Assembly (NCBI RefSeq): GCF_003268815.1 | Contig: NZ_QLSV01000002.1 | Coordinates: forward strand, 62,001-126,000 | Source: Flavobacterium lacus | GTDB lineage: Bacteria; Bacteroidota; Bacteroidia; Flavobacteriales; Flavobacteriaceae | Length of the DNA stretch: 64,000 bases | Direction of reading: 5' to 3' | In this document: positions 42,698 to 51,273 of the stretch, one piece after another | Position numbering within the stretch: position 1 is the first letter of the stretch | Layout of the letters: the number at the start of each line of letters is the position of its first letter | Made by a program: the position numbers and the translations under genes | Notes under the pieces: generated by a model | Databases searched by the model: none | The model's input: the letters and a program-made list of their open reading frames with translations, nothing else | Told to the model about the DNA's origin: nothing

Positions 42698-45517
42698 TTA
42701 ATCCGTTTTTCGTGAATCTTTTGCTGTTTGAGGTTGCAATTCATCAGAAACAATTGGAGTTGTTTTGGTTTTGACTTCGGGTTTAGCTAACTCCATTCCT
42801 TCCACATAGTCTGTTTCTTCTAAATCTTCTGTTTTTCTACCAATTCCAATTTCAGGATTTTCTTGTGTACCGGTCACTTTAACAGGAATTCCTATGATGC
42901 CTAAAGGAGGAAGTCCGATTCGTATTTTCAAATTAATTTTACCATCGAAACTGGTTTCGCCTTCAATTCTTGGTCTAAAACCGGCAGTTTTAAATTTGAA
43001 ACGTTCAATCTTTATTAAATTATTTTTTACTGTTGTTTTGATATCAATTTTAGAAATTTCGGGATCTTTCAACGCATCGGTTTCTGTTTTTTGACTCACT
43101 ACATTAAATAATTTAAAGCCTTTTATTTTGATTTTTTTTACAGAAAGTGTTCCTCCTCCCACCAGCGAAGGAAAAACCGGCATCATGTTTCCGTCTAACT
43201 TTCCGGCTATTTTATAGTCTAATGAGATAATTCCCTCGGCATATTCTGCCGCGGAGGCCATTTCTCTAAATAGGGCAACTTCGTCATACGCTCGCTTTAT
43301 ATCAAAATCGAAAGCTCTAATTTTATAATCAAAATCTGCTCGAGTGGGCGTTTCATGAAAATAAACTGCGTCTATACTCACTTTTGTTCCGATTAGGGAA
43401 AAGGTAGTGTTTTGTAGTGATAATTTTCCTTGACTTACATTTACTTTCCCAGCTAAATTCTCAATATTTAAATCGTCAAAATTGATTTTTTTTGCGTTTG
43501 CCTTGAGATTAAAATCAAATTTTGACGGAATGACTACCACACCATTTTGGATGGTAGTGTCTTTCTCTTCTTCAGTTTCATCTGCAAAAGCCATGAATTC
43601 ATTTATTTGGATAAAGTCGGAATCTACCGAAAAACTTCCTTTTAAAACTTCCTTTTCCGAAAGGGCAAAATTGACGACATTTTCCATGTAACCATTCATT
43701 TTGAAATCGGATTGGCCGTAGGAAGCAATAAAATTAGTGAAATTCATTTTGTCTTGATTAAACAAAAAGAGACCTTCGTTTATCACAAATGGTTTGGGTA
43801 AAAAGGCTGAATTAATCTTAATTTCTTTAAGCTCTAACGTTCCTTTATTATTTAGGTTGTTGTATTTTCCCGAAGTTGCATCGCTTTGTTTGCCTTGAAA
43901 AGCTAAATCCATTTTGGCAAAACCGGTTACACCTAATCCTTTCTGCGAAAATACTTTGTATATCTTTTCAATATTTAATTCGCCTTTTGCTTTGATGTCA
44001 TAAGCTATATCTTCAAAATTTTGAAGTGATGCATACAGATTAAAAGGTTTTTCTTCAAATTCTAATGTAGCGGGAGAAATTAGTAAACTAAAATCGTTGA
44101 ATTGACTTGTAGCATTGTTTACAACCGCTTTAAAATTGATATTTTTTATAGGATTGGGATAATAGCGTGACTTTACAAAACCATTTTTAAGTTCCAAATT
44201 AGCTTTAGTTTCGGGAAATTTTTTCTTTTCCTTGTTGTATTCTCCTTTGGAAACTATGTTGGCAGAAAAACTTCCTTTTAAATCCATATTTTCAATTCCT
44301 AAAGCCTGATCTAATTTAGCTAAATCTAATTTTGAGCGAATTCTGGCATCAATCACTGGATTGGACAAACCATTGATTTTTAAATTTCCGTTAAAAAAAT
44401 CTTTCCCTACATCAAAGTAGATAGAGTCAATTTTTAAAACCAATTTTTCGGTGTCTAATGAAGGTAATTTCGTGTCAAAATTCAGGAAAATATTTTCCGC
44501 GGGAAATGGTGCTTTGTTGTAAGAAACAAATCCATCTCTAATTTTCATATTAAAATGAATATCCGGCTTTTCATTTTCTTCGGCAATGTATTTCCCTTTT
44601 AACGAAAAAAGCAAATCTGTTTTTCCCTTGATATTTGTTTTGGAAAGCCAAGTGATGAACTGAGGCGGCAAAGCTGTAAAAAAGTCATTGAGCTGACTAT
44701 TTACCGATTTTACAGTAAAATCTAGGTTATAGTCATTTTTTAAGAAATTGAATTTGCCTTTAAATTCAACCGGAAGTTTGTTAATCATCAAGTTATTTTC
44801 TTCAAAAACTAAGGCAAGAGAGTTGGTATTTATTTTGGTTATAAGTTCAGCATTTACCTTTTTATTTTTTAGATATTCTTGATTGTCAAATGAAAAATCG
44901 AATCCTTCAATTTGTGCTTTCGTTTTTAAGTCAAAAATTGATTCATGCAAATCCCCTTTCCCTAAGTAATTAAATTCTTTCGCTCTGATAAGCATTTTGG
45001 TAGATTGATCTTCATAAACCAACCGTATTTTTTTAATGTCTATACGTTCTAATTTTATAGAAGCAGAAGTTGAGTCTGTGGACTCTTCTATATTATCTGA
45101 AAGATAAACATTGTAATTAGGCTGACCTTTTTTATTCACTTTTACATTGATAAGTCCACCAGAAAGAAATATTTTATCAATTTTTATCTTCTCATCAAAA
45201 AAAATGGATTTTACATTAATTCCAAATGCAATTTCTTTAGCAGAAATTAATGTATCTTTTTCAAATGGAGCCGAACCTTTTAACAAAAACTCATCTAATG
45301 ATAGTGTTAAAGAAGGGAAATGAGTAAAAAAAGAAAGATTGGTTTCTTTGAAACTTAATTCTCCGTTGAGCTTTTCATTTGCAAATGATTTAACTTTATT
45401 GGTTATGGTTTCAGGAAATAGTGTGGGCAATAGAAAAAGTAATAACAACGAGACCATAAAGGTTACTCCAGCTATCTTAAGAATCTTAAAAACGATTGTT
45501 TTAATTGACTTTTTCAT
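42698..45517 (-). CDS. AsmA-like family protein
   Basis: A 939-residue envelope protein. An N-terminal membrane helix (ILKIAGVTFMVSLLLLFLLP, about residues 13-32) is followed by AsmA-type beta-rich repeats throughout (for example LDEFLLKGSAPFEKDTLISA near the start, LKLRIGLPP-like and GIIGIPVKVTGTQENPEIG near the end). AsmA-like and TamB-like proteins are thought to form grooved bridges that carry phospholipids across the periplasm. In this genome it could be the TamB/AsmA partner of the TamL protein at 1263, but that is speculation. The last 50 residues are polar (Glu/Lys/Thr). It points away from the amylase locus. Confidence 0.84.
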   Translation of the reverse strand: MKKSIKTIVFKILKIAGVTFMVSLLLLFLLPTLFPETITNKVKSFANEKLNGELSFKETNLSFFTHFPSLTLSLDEFLLKGSAPFEKDTLISAKEIAFGINVKSIFFDEKIKIDKIFLSGGLINVKVNKKGQPNYNVYLSDNIEESTDSTSASIKLERIDIKKIRLVYEDQSTKMLIRAKEFNYLGKGDLHESIFDLKTKAQIEGFDFSFDNQEYLKNKKVNAELITKINTNSLALVFEENNLMINKLPVEFKGKFNFLKNDYNLDFTVKSVNSQLNDFFTALPPQFITWLSKTNIKGKTDLLFSLKGKYIAEENEKPDIHFNMKIRDGFVSYNKAPFPAENIFLNFDTKLPSLDTEKLVLKIDSIYFDVGKDFFNGNLKINGLSNPVIDARIRSKLDLAKLDQALGIENMDLKGSFSANIVSKGEYNKEKKKFPETKANLELKNGFVKSRYYPNPIKNINFKAVVNNATSQFNDFSLLISPATLEFEEKPFNLYASLQNFEDIAYDIKAKGELNIEKIYKVFSQKGLGVTGFAKMDLAFQGKQSDATSGKYNNLNNKGTLELKEIKINSAFLPKPFVINEGLFLFNQDKMNFTNFIASYGQSDFKMNGYMENVVNFALSEKEVLKGSFSVDSDFIQINEFMAFADETEEEKDTTIQNGVVVIPSKFDFNLKANAKKINFDDLNIENLAGKVNVSQGKLSLQNTTFSLIGTKVSIDAVYFHETPTRADFDYKIRAFDFDIKRAYDEVALFREMASAAEYAEGIISLDYKIAGKLDGNMMPVFPSLVGGGTLSVKKIKIKGFKLFNVVSQKTETDALKDPEISKIDIKTTVKNNLIKIERFKFKTAGFRPRIEGETSFDGKINLKIRIGLPPLGIIGIPVKVTGTQENPEIGIGRKTEDLEETDYVEGMELAKPEVKTKTTPIVSDELQPQTAKDSRKTD

Positions 45518-45560
45518 GGCACGAAATTAAATTATTAAAATCTAATTCACAATAGTTATA

Positions 45561-45592
45561 AAAAAACAAAAAACCCAGTTAAAGAACTGGGC
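45561..45592 (-). terminator. Terminator after the sus-amylase operon
   Basis: CCCAGTT (45574-45580) and AACTGGG (45585-45591) form a 7-bp stem with an AAAG loop. On the minus strand a U-rich tail follows, so it ends the operon that closes with the secreted amylase gene. Confidence 0.85.
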
Positions 45593-45629
45593 TTAATGGC
45601 ATTGTATTATAATTAACTAACTTCAAATA

Positions 45630-48515
45630 TTAATTTTTAAGTAATTTCATGATTTTTTCATTTCCGTTTTCGTCGGCTGCTTTAACAAAATAAATTCCTT
45701 TATTTAAGTCACTTACATCAAAAGAATACGTGTTGTCAAACGAATTATTAAATGATTTCACTAATTGTCCAGTTACAGAATACACTTCCACTTTTGTTGT
45801 GGCGACTGAAATAGTGAACGAGTTAGAAGTTGGGTTTGGAGCCAACGTAACATTCGAATTAATTTCAAAATTGTTAGTAGACAACGTGGATGGTCTATTG
45901 CCATATACTCTGAATTGACCTGGAAGCAGGTTAATAGCTGTTGTAGTATTGGTTACATTTAATTCTGTGTCATCCATTAAGTTATACCATGTTCCTACAA
46001 AAGGAAAATCTGGAGTAATGTTTTGAGCAGCCACGGAAAAGTTGGCCAAAATAACTACACTACTTATTTGTGGAGCCTGTAAAGAATTATTAAACACATA
46101 AATTCGTTGACGAATATTACTTCCATTAGGACTTATGGCATAATCTCCATTGAAAACAGGCTCGTTAATTTTTAGTTTAATCATTCGTGACCAATCATCA
46201 AAAATCGCAGTTCTTCTCGGGTCAGACAACCAGTTTTCGGTCCACTGTACTTGTGGTTTAGTATCCAATTTACAATCACCTGGAATAAAAGGACCTTCAT
46301 CATTCACCGTTCCGTTACTACATGTAAAAATAGACTGATTACTACCAAGCTCTCCAAAATGCCATATCATTTTTGGTCCAGGGACTAAAATACTTGTTGC
46401 TCCAATGGCTCCCATTCTCGCTAAAGCATTGGTTAAATTTCCGTTAACCGGAGCAGTACCACCACCATTTCCAAAGGTTATGGCCTCATACATCATTCGG
46501 TCTTTATCGTGACTTTCCGGATAACCGATTAATCTTTTCCCGGCAAATCCTCTGCTTACGTGACCCATACGGTTGATATTTTGAGTAGCAAATCCCATGG
46601 CAAGCTCTTTGTATTGTGAATACATTTCTCCCCACATCAAAATTCCTTTTCCTTCATTTAATTTATAATTTGCCCATTGTTGTTCTTCATTATCAGAACC
46701 TAAATGTTCGAAAATTACAATGTGGTTTGGATCTAGACTCCAAGAATAATCAGCATAATCTTTCAACACTTGCACTCTATCGGCTTGATATCCATTCGTA
46801 CATCCTTCGTCAGGCCCAGTACAATTTTGTGTAAAACCTTTGGTTAAATCCCAACGAAAACCATCAATTTTAAATTCTTCAATCCATTGTTTTACCACTC
46901 TTCGTGTATAATATTGCGTTAAAGCAGATTGATGATTAAAATCTTCCCCTACACTATAACTGTGACGAGCTGTTGTATTATAATACGGATTATCAGAAGA
47001 AGGTGGTCCCCATCCATCGCCATCGGGATCATTCATCCACATTCTAACGCCAGGGTTTCTTCCGAAAGAGTGGTTTAATGCTAAGTCAAGAATTACTGCA
47101 ATACCTCTTTGATGACAAACATCAACCAATTCTTTAAATTTATCCGCCGTTCCATAGAACTTATCCAGAGCCAAGTGGAAGGATGTATTATAACCCCAAC
47201 TCTCATTTCCTTCAAACTCCATCACTGGCATAAATTGTATAGCATTAATACCTAAATCTGAAAAATAATCAATTTTATCGATAATATCTTGATAATTTCT
47301 GTTGGCGTCAAAATCCCTTACTAAAACCTCATAAACCACTAAATTATCTTTATCCGGTTTAACAAAATTTAACGTTGCATCACTCCAATTATAAGGTGTT
47401 TGTCCTGTTTGCAAAACGGTAACTTCTCTTTCTTGACCGGCAGGATATGTAGGTAAATTTGGATAGGTTACTGCTGGAATCCATGGATCATCAAAAGGAG
47501 ATAAAACTAGCGTTGAATACATATCCGCTGTTTTCACTAAAACCGGCGAATTCGCAACAGGGGTTTGATCTACCACCCAATATTGATAGGTGTAAACTTG
47601 TCCGGGGGTTAATCCTGTTAATTCCAACCAAAAAATATTGGTGGAAGGGTCTCTTCGCATTGCGTAAGAAGAATTTGGTTGATAGTTATTAAAACTGCCG
47701 GCTACATAGACAAAATCTTTTCCGGGAGCATTTAATTTTAATGTTGCTCGTGTTGGATCAGATGGATTATAATTGATACCATCTTCCAAGCCACCTGGAA
47801 TTGCTTGTGCTAATGTTCCAGGGTTTACAATAGCACTAAATCTTCTGGTAATTGTTGAAGAGCCGAGTGTTATTTGTAATTCATACGTTTGATTGGAAGT
47901 AATATTGGTATGATCAAAAGAATAATTCGCAGTTGAAGCATTTGTATTGATCGTAACTCCATTTGCTATTAAAACATAGCTTGCATTACCGCCAGTATTT
48001 GTTGCAGCAACCGAAATATTACCACCCGAATTTATAATGGTTGAGGTGTTATTCCCCGGAGATGACAAGTTTACTTGAAAAGTACCTACATCGAATATAA
48101 AGTCATCACATAAGGGTAGTCTTTCAATCTTTTGAGAACCATTGGCATTTCTAAACACCATTCCTAGCTTTGTAGCATTAGCTTGTTGCGTGGTATTAAT
48201 TCCGAAATAAGTACTCGGTGTTAAAGTTATTGACCATGTACCGTTCCCGTTATTAGTCATCAAACCGACGCTATCGTCTTGACCCCAATTACCTATTACT
48301 GAAAATCCAAATGCATTTACATCATCACCAATACCGGCATGCATGTATACTTTAGCAGGATTAGTTCCCATTTGGTTACAAGCTTGAGCAGCAGTAGAAA
48401 CGGTGATGGTAATTTGATCATCCACATTAAAAGTTGCAGGCGTAATAGTAACTTGACTGAAAGCAAAAGATGAAATTAAGGCTAATAAAAAAATAAAAAA
48501 ATAATTTCTTTTCAT
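45630..48515 (-). CDS. T9SS-secreted GH13 alpha-amylase
   Basis: A 961-residue exported starch-degrading enzyme. Signal peptide MKRNYFFIFLLALISSFAFS; N-terminal beta domains (about 22-350, including the starch-binding or CBM48-like segment LKLNAPGKDFVYVAGSFNNY); catalytic TIM barrel (about 370-770) with region I ILDLALNHSFG, region II FRWDL (nucleophile Asp near 557), region III VIFEHLG (acid/base Glu near 601) and region IV YPESHDKD (Asp near 668; SHD in place of the common NHD). The last 75 residues form a type A T9SS sorting domain (LAPNPTSNSFTISV to KGIYFVKAADENGN and KIMKLLKN), so it leaves the cell through type IX secretion. Functionally it stands in for SusG. Confidence 0.93.
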   Translation of the reverse strand: MKRNYFFIFLLALISSFAFSQVTITPATFNVDDQITITVSTAAQACNQMGTNPAKVYMHAGIGDDVNAFGFSVIGNWGQDDSVGLMTNNGNGTWSITLTPSTYFGINTTQQANATKLGMVFRNANGSQKIERLPLCDDFIFDVGTFQVNLSSPGNNTSTIINSGGNISVAATNTGGNASYVLIANGVTINTNASTANYSFDHTNITSNQTYELQITLGSSTITRRFSAIVNPGTLAQAIPGGLEDGINYNPSDPTRATLKLNAPGKDFVYVAGSFNNYQPNSSYAMRRDPSTNIFWLELTGLTPGQVYTYQYWVVDQTPVANSPVLVKTADMYSTLVLSPFDDPWIPAVTYPNLPTYPAGQEREVTVLQTGQTPYNWSDATLNFVKPDKDNLVVYEVLVRDFDANRNYQDIIDKIDYFSDLGINAIQFMPVMEFEGNESWGYNTSFHLALDKFYGTADKFKELVDVCHQRGIAVILDLALNHSFGRNPGVRMWMNDPDGDGWGPPSSDNPYYNTTARHSYSVGEDFNHQSALTQYYTRRVVKQWIEEFKIDGFRWDLTKGFTQNCTGPDEGCTNGYQADRVQVLKDYADYSWSLDPNHIVIFEHLGSDNEEQQWANYKLNEGKGILMWGEMYSQYKELAMGFATQNINRMGHVSRGFAGKRLIGYPESHDKDRMMYEAITFGNGGGTAPVNGNLTNALARMGAIGATSILVPGPKMIWHFGELGSNQSIFTCSNGTVNDEGPFIPGDCKLDTKPQVQWTENWLSDPRRTAIFDDWSRMIKLKINEPVFNGDYAISPNGSNIRQRIYVFNNSLQAPQISSVVILANFSVAAQNITPDFPFVGTWYNLMDDTELNVTNTTTAINLLPGQFRVYGNRPSTLSTNNFEINSNVTLAPNPTSNSFTISVATTKVEVYSVTGQLVKSFNNSFDNTYSFDVSDLNKGIYFVKAADENGNEKIMKLLKN

Positions 48516-48535
48516 AGTAAAAAATTTTTAATGAT

Positions 48536-48567
48536 AAAAAAGGGCTGTAGAGATACAGCCCTTTTTT
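48536..48567 (-). terminator. Intra-operon hairpin between the SusE/F gene and the amylase gene
   Basis: AAAAAGGGCTGTA pairs with TACAGCCCTTTTTT around GAGA, a stem of 12-13 bp with a U run on the minus strand. It sits 15 bp after the SusE/F-like gene stop and 21 bp before the amylase start, so it could end part of the transcription of the susCDE genes or protect their mRNA. Confidence 0.75.
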
Positions 48568-48582
48568 GAGGTTTTTAAAATA

Positions 48583-49647
48583 TTATTGAGCAATTAACTC
48601 ATAAGAATATGCTCTTGGGTTACTTAGATCAAGTTTAACAAGGTAAGTTCCCGATGCATCTAAAATAAGATCAGGACCGTTATATGTTAACGAATCTGTA
48701 CTACCTCCTAGGTTGACAGTCCATGCATTATTCGCTCTAAATTTGTAACCACCAGCCGTCATTACAACAGTTCCTTCCCATTTTTTAGAGGTAGAATTAT
48801 ACGTCAAAGCAGTACTATTATCCCATCCTCCAGGAGTTGCTGCACCTACAATACCCCAAGCTGTTGGTGTAATTAAATAAGTTAGCAAGTCTGTGTCGGC
48901 CTGAACTCTATAATAACCTGCACCAGTACCTGTACAGTTAACTTCTCCCTCTTGAACAAGTGTCCCTGAAAAGTTTCCATCATCTCCATAATCACCATCA
49001 AAACTTACATTTGTTGGCAAAAACTTGTATTCAAAAGATGCAGCGTTGAAAAACACGTACCCTTCAAAATCGGTTTCTCCAAAACCAGAAGAGGCTAAAG
49101 GCACTGCACTTGATGGCGTCCAATCATTTCCATAACCACCAGCTGCTAAAAAATTACCTACTACGTAAAGTAGAGGAGTTTCAGTAGTATATGTGGTTAC
49201 TCCAACAGTAATCACATTTGAATAAACAATTTCGGACTGATTTGTTCCAAGATAAGCTTTTACTCTAATGCTAATATCTTGCGGAGTATCAGTAAATGGC
49301 TCAACACCAGCTAAAGTGGCTGCTCCATTTAACTCTTCAACCGTCCATGTTACAAAATTATTTGTTGTGTTCCCCGCTACTATAGGTGAAGCAAATTCTG
49401 CATTTGGCAATGAAATTTCTACGTCATAGTTTGCGATGATAGCATCTCCAAAGTCTGCATCATTCCATGTAACAGTTAATGCAATATCTCCCGCACGATC
49501 AGGCTCCAAAAACACTGATCCATCTAAAGGGGTAACTATTTCAAAACTTGCCGGTGGATTGCTAAAAATCAATTCTTGTTCATCTTCACAAGACCATAAT
49601 CCTGAGATAAGGATTGCGGTAAAAAGTAATTTAAATGTATTTTTCAT
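48583..49647 (-). CDS. SusE/SusF-like outer-membrane starch-binding lipoprotein
   Basis: A 354-residue lipoprotein with signal LFTAILISGLWSCEDEQ (lipidated Cys near residue 20). An N-terminal SusE domain (about residues 30-150, PASFEIVTPLDGSVFLEPD) is followed by two or three beta-sandwich starch-binding modules: VVGNFLAAGGYGNDWTPSSA and WGIVGAATPGGWDNSTALTY each carry the aromatic pattern of SusE/SusF carbohydrate-binding domains. It should sit on the cell surface and hold starch for the SusCD pair. It lies 26 bp downstream of the susD-like gene. Confidence 0.87.
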   Translation of the reverse strand: MKNTFKLLFTAILISGLWSCEDEQELIFSNPPASFEIVTPLDGSVFLEPDRAGDIALTVTWNDADFGDAIIANYDVEISLPNAEFASPIVAGNTTNNFVTWTVEELNGAATLAGVEPFTDTPQDISIRVKAYLGTNQSEIVYSNVITVGVTTYTTETPLLYVVGNFLAAGGYGNDWTPSSAVPLASSGFGETDFEGYVFFNAASFEYKFLPTNVSFDGDYGDDGNFSGTLVQEGEVNCTGTGAGYYRVQADTDLLTYLITPTAWGIVGAATPGGWDNSTALTYNSTSKKWEGTVVMTAGGYKFRANNAWTVNLGGSTDSLTYNGPDLILDASGTYLVKLDLSNPRAYSYELIAQ

Positions 49648-49673
49648 TGTATAATATATTTGAGTTAAGGATA

Positions 49674-51263
49674 TTAATACCCAGGATTTTGTGTTAAGTT
49701 TGGATTTGAAGCTAGTGAAGCTTGTGGAATTGGATATAATTTAAGATTTGCCGAAATTGGGACTCCATTAGCACTATTTCCTTTCCATGCCCAATTGTAT
49801 GCACCTCCAGTATATCGATTAAAACGAATCAAATCTTGTCTTCTATGTCCTTCCCAATGCAATTCTCTTGATCTTTCATCAATAATAAAATTGAGTGTTA
49901 AGTCTCCAGATGTTATATTATTAGCTTGTGAGCCATTATTCGCTCTTTCTCGCAAAGCATTTACATAACTCAATGCTAATGAAGCATCTCCAGCTCCACG
50001 AAGGGCACATTCAGCGTACATTAAATGAGCATCTGCAAGTCTGAAAAGAGGAAAATCAGTGTCAACAAATGTGCTACTAACTCCTGCTACACCTGTTGAT
50101 GTTTTGTTTGAGTATTTAGCTAAAATATAGCCTTGGTTTCTATCTGCAATGTTCAAAATATCAATATTTCTTGAACCTGAAATGATGGTCTTTCTAGCGT
50201 CGTTGTTAAATTGAGGCCCATCAAATTTTTGAACAAACTGTTTTCTTAAACGAAGAGCACCTCCCCAACCACCAACACCGAATTGATCACCATTAGCCTC
50301 AATTGATCCTACTTGACCATTGATCATAACGGTAGTTGGCCCATAGTTTTGCGTTACTAGTCCATCTGATTGAATAAAGAAAATCGCTTCTGGTGAAGTA
50401 TGGTTATCAGCATTAAAATTATTTAGATAATTTGACGCTAAAGAATAACCAGAACCAATAATGGCAGTACATTGAGCCGCACAATCACTGTAACGATTTT
50501 GACCAACGTAAACCTCAGCATTCAAATAAATTTTTGCTAAAATCATACGAGCAAAAGCTTGGTCTAATCTACCTTCCTGATTTGTTCTTGGAGCTTTTAG
50601 GTTTGGAAGAATATCAAGTAATTCACTTTCGATATAATCAAACAATTGTTGTCTGTTGTATTCTGGACCGGCAACACCAATAGCATCGTTTTCAGTGGTA
50701 AATGCAGCTTTTCCAAATAAATCCATTAAGTGATAATAGGCTAAGGCTCTCAGAGCTCTAGCCTCTAATCTATACTCTTCAATGCTGGCCAATGTTTGCG
50801 CATCGGTTATCCCTCGTGAGCTTAAAACACCTGGCTGAGATTGTCTTAAAAATTCATTCACCAAAGTAACTTGAAACATACCTCTACTGAACATTCCACG
50901 AACAATTGGATTTGTTGCGTTCCATGTATTACGTTGAATTTCAGCAGTTCCTGGGTCATTTTCATAACTCCAAATAACCTCATCAGTAGCCAAATTCTGC
51001 ATGTACCATAGCACACGACCGTATTGACTAGTACCAGCATCAATTCCTCCGATATTAGAAGAATCAGGACCTGTTGTTCCAGTTAATGCCAAGTTACCAT
51101 AAACTCCAGCTATTGCTTGAAGATATGCTCCGGGCTGAGCATAAAACTGGTCTAAAGACTGACGATTGTCATCTTCAGGAATTACATTTAAATCATCTTC
51201 ACAGGCTGCCATTAAAAAAGCAAGACCTAAAAAGATAGCAATTCTGTTTTTCATTTTTTTCAT
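49674..51263 (-). CDS. SusD/RagB-family surface glycan-binding lipoprotein
   Basis: A 529-residue SusD homologue with lipoprotein signal IFLGLAFLMAACEDDLNVIP. The TPR-bearing SusD fold is marked by RALRALAYYHLMDLFGKAAF (typical AR-LRA-YYF-L motif), RMILAKIYLNAEVYVG, FPLFRLADAHLMYAECALRG and DERSRELHWEGHRRQDLIRF, and ends in YPIPQASLASNPNLTQNPGY. It caps the SusC barrel and binds starch or maltooligosaccharides. It lies 10 bp downstream of the susC-like gene. Confidence 0.94.
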   Translation of the reverse strand: MKKMKNRIAIFLGLAFLMAACEDDLNVIPEDDNRQSLDQFYAQPGAYLQAIAGVYGNLALTGTTGPDSSNIGGIDAGTSQYGRVLWYMQNLATDEVIWSYENDPGTAEIQRNTWNATNPIVRGMFSRGMFQVTLVNEFLRQSQPGVLSSRGITDAQTLASIEEYRLEARALRALAYYHLMDLFGKAAFTTENDAIGVAGPEYNRQQLFDYIESELLDILPNLKAPRTNQEGRLDQAFARMILAKIYLNAEVYVGQNRYSDCAAQCTAIIGSGYSLASNYLNNFNADNHTSPEAIFFIQSDGLVTQNYGPTTVMINGQVGSIEANGDQFGVGGWGGALRLRKQFVQKFDGPQFNNDARKTIISGSRNIDILNIADRNQGYILAKYSNKTSTGVAGVSSTFVDTDFPLFRLADAHLMYAECALRGAGDASLALSYVNALRERANNGSQANNITSGDLTLNFIIDERSRELHWEGHRRQDLIRFNRYTGGAYNWAWKGNSANGVPISANLKLYPIPQASLASNPNLTQNPGY

Positions 51264-51273
51264 AGTTTTTTAT

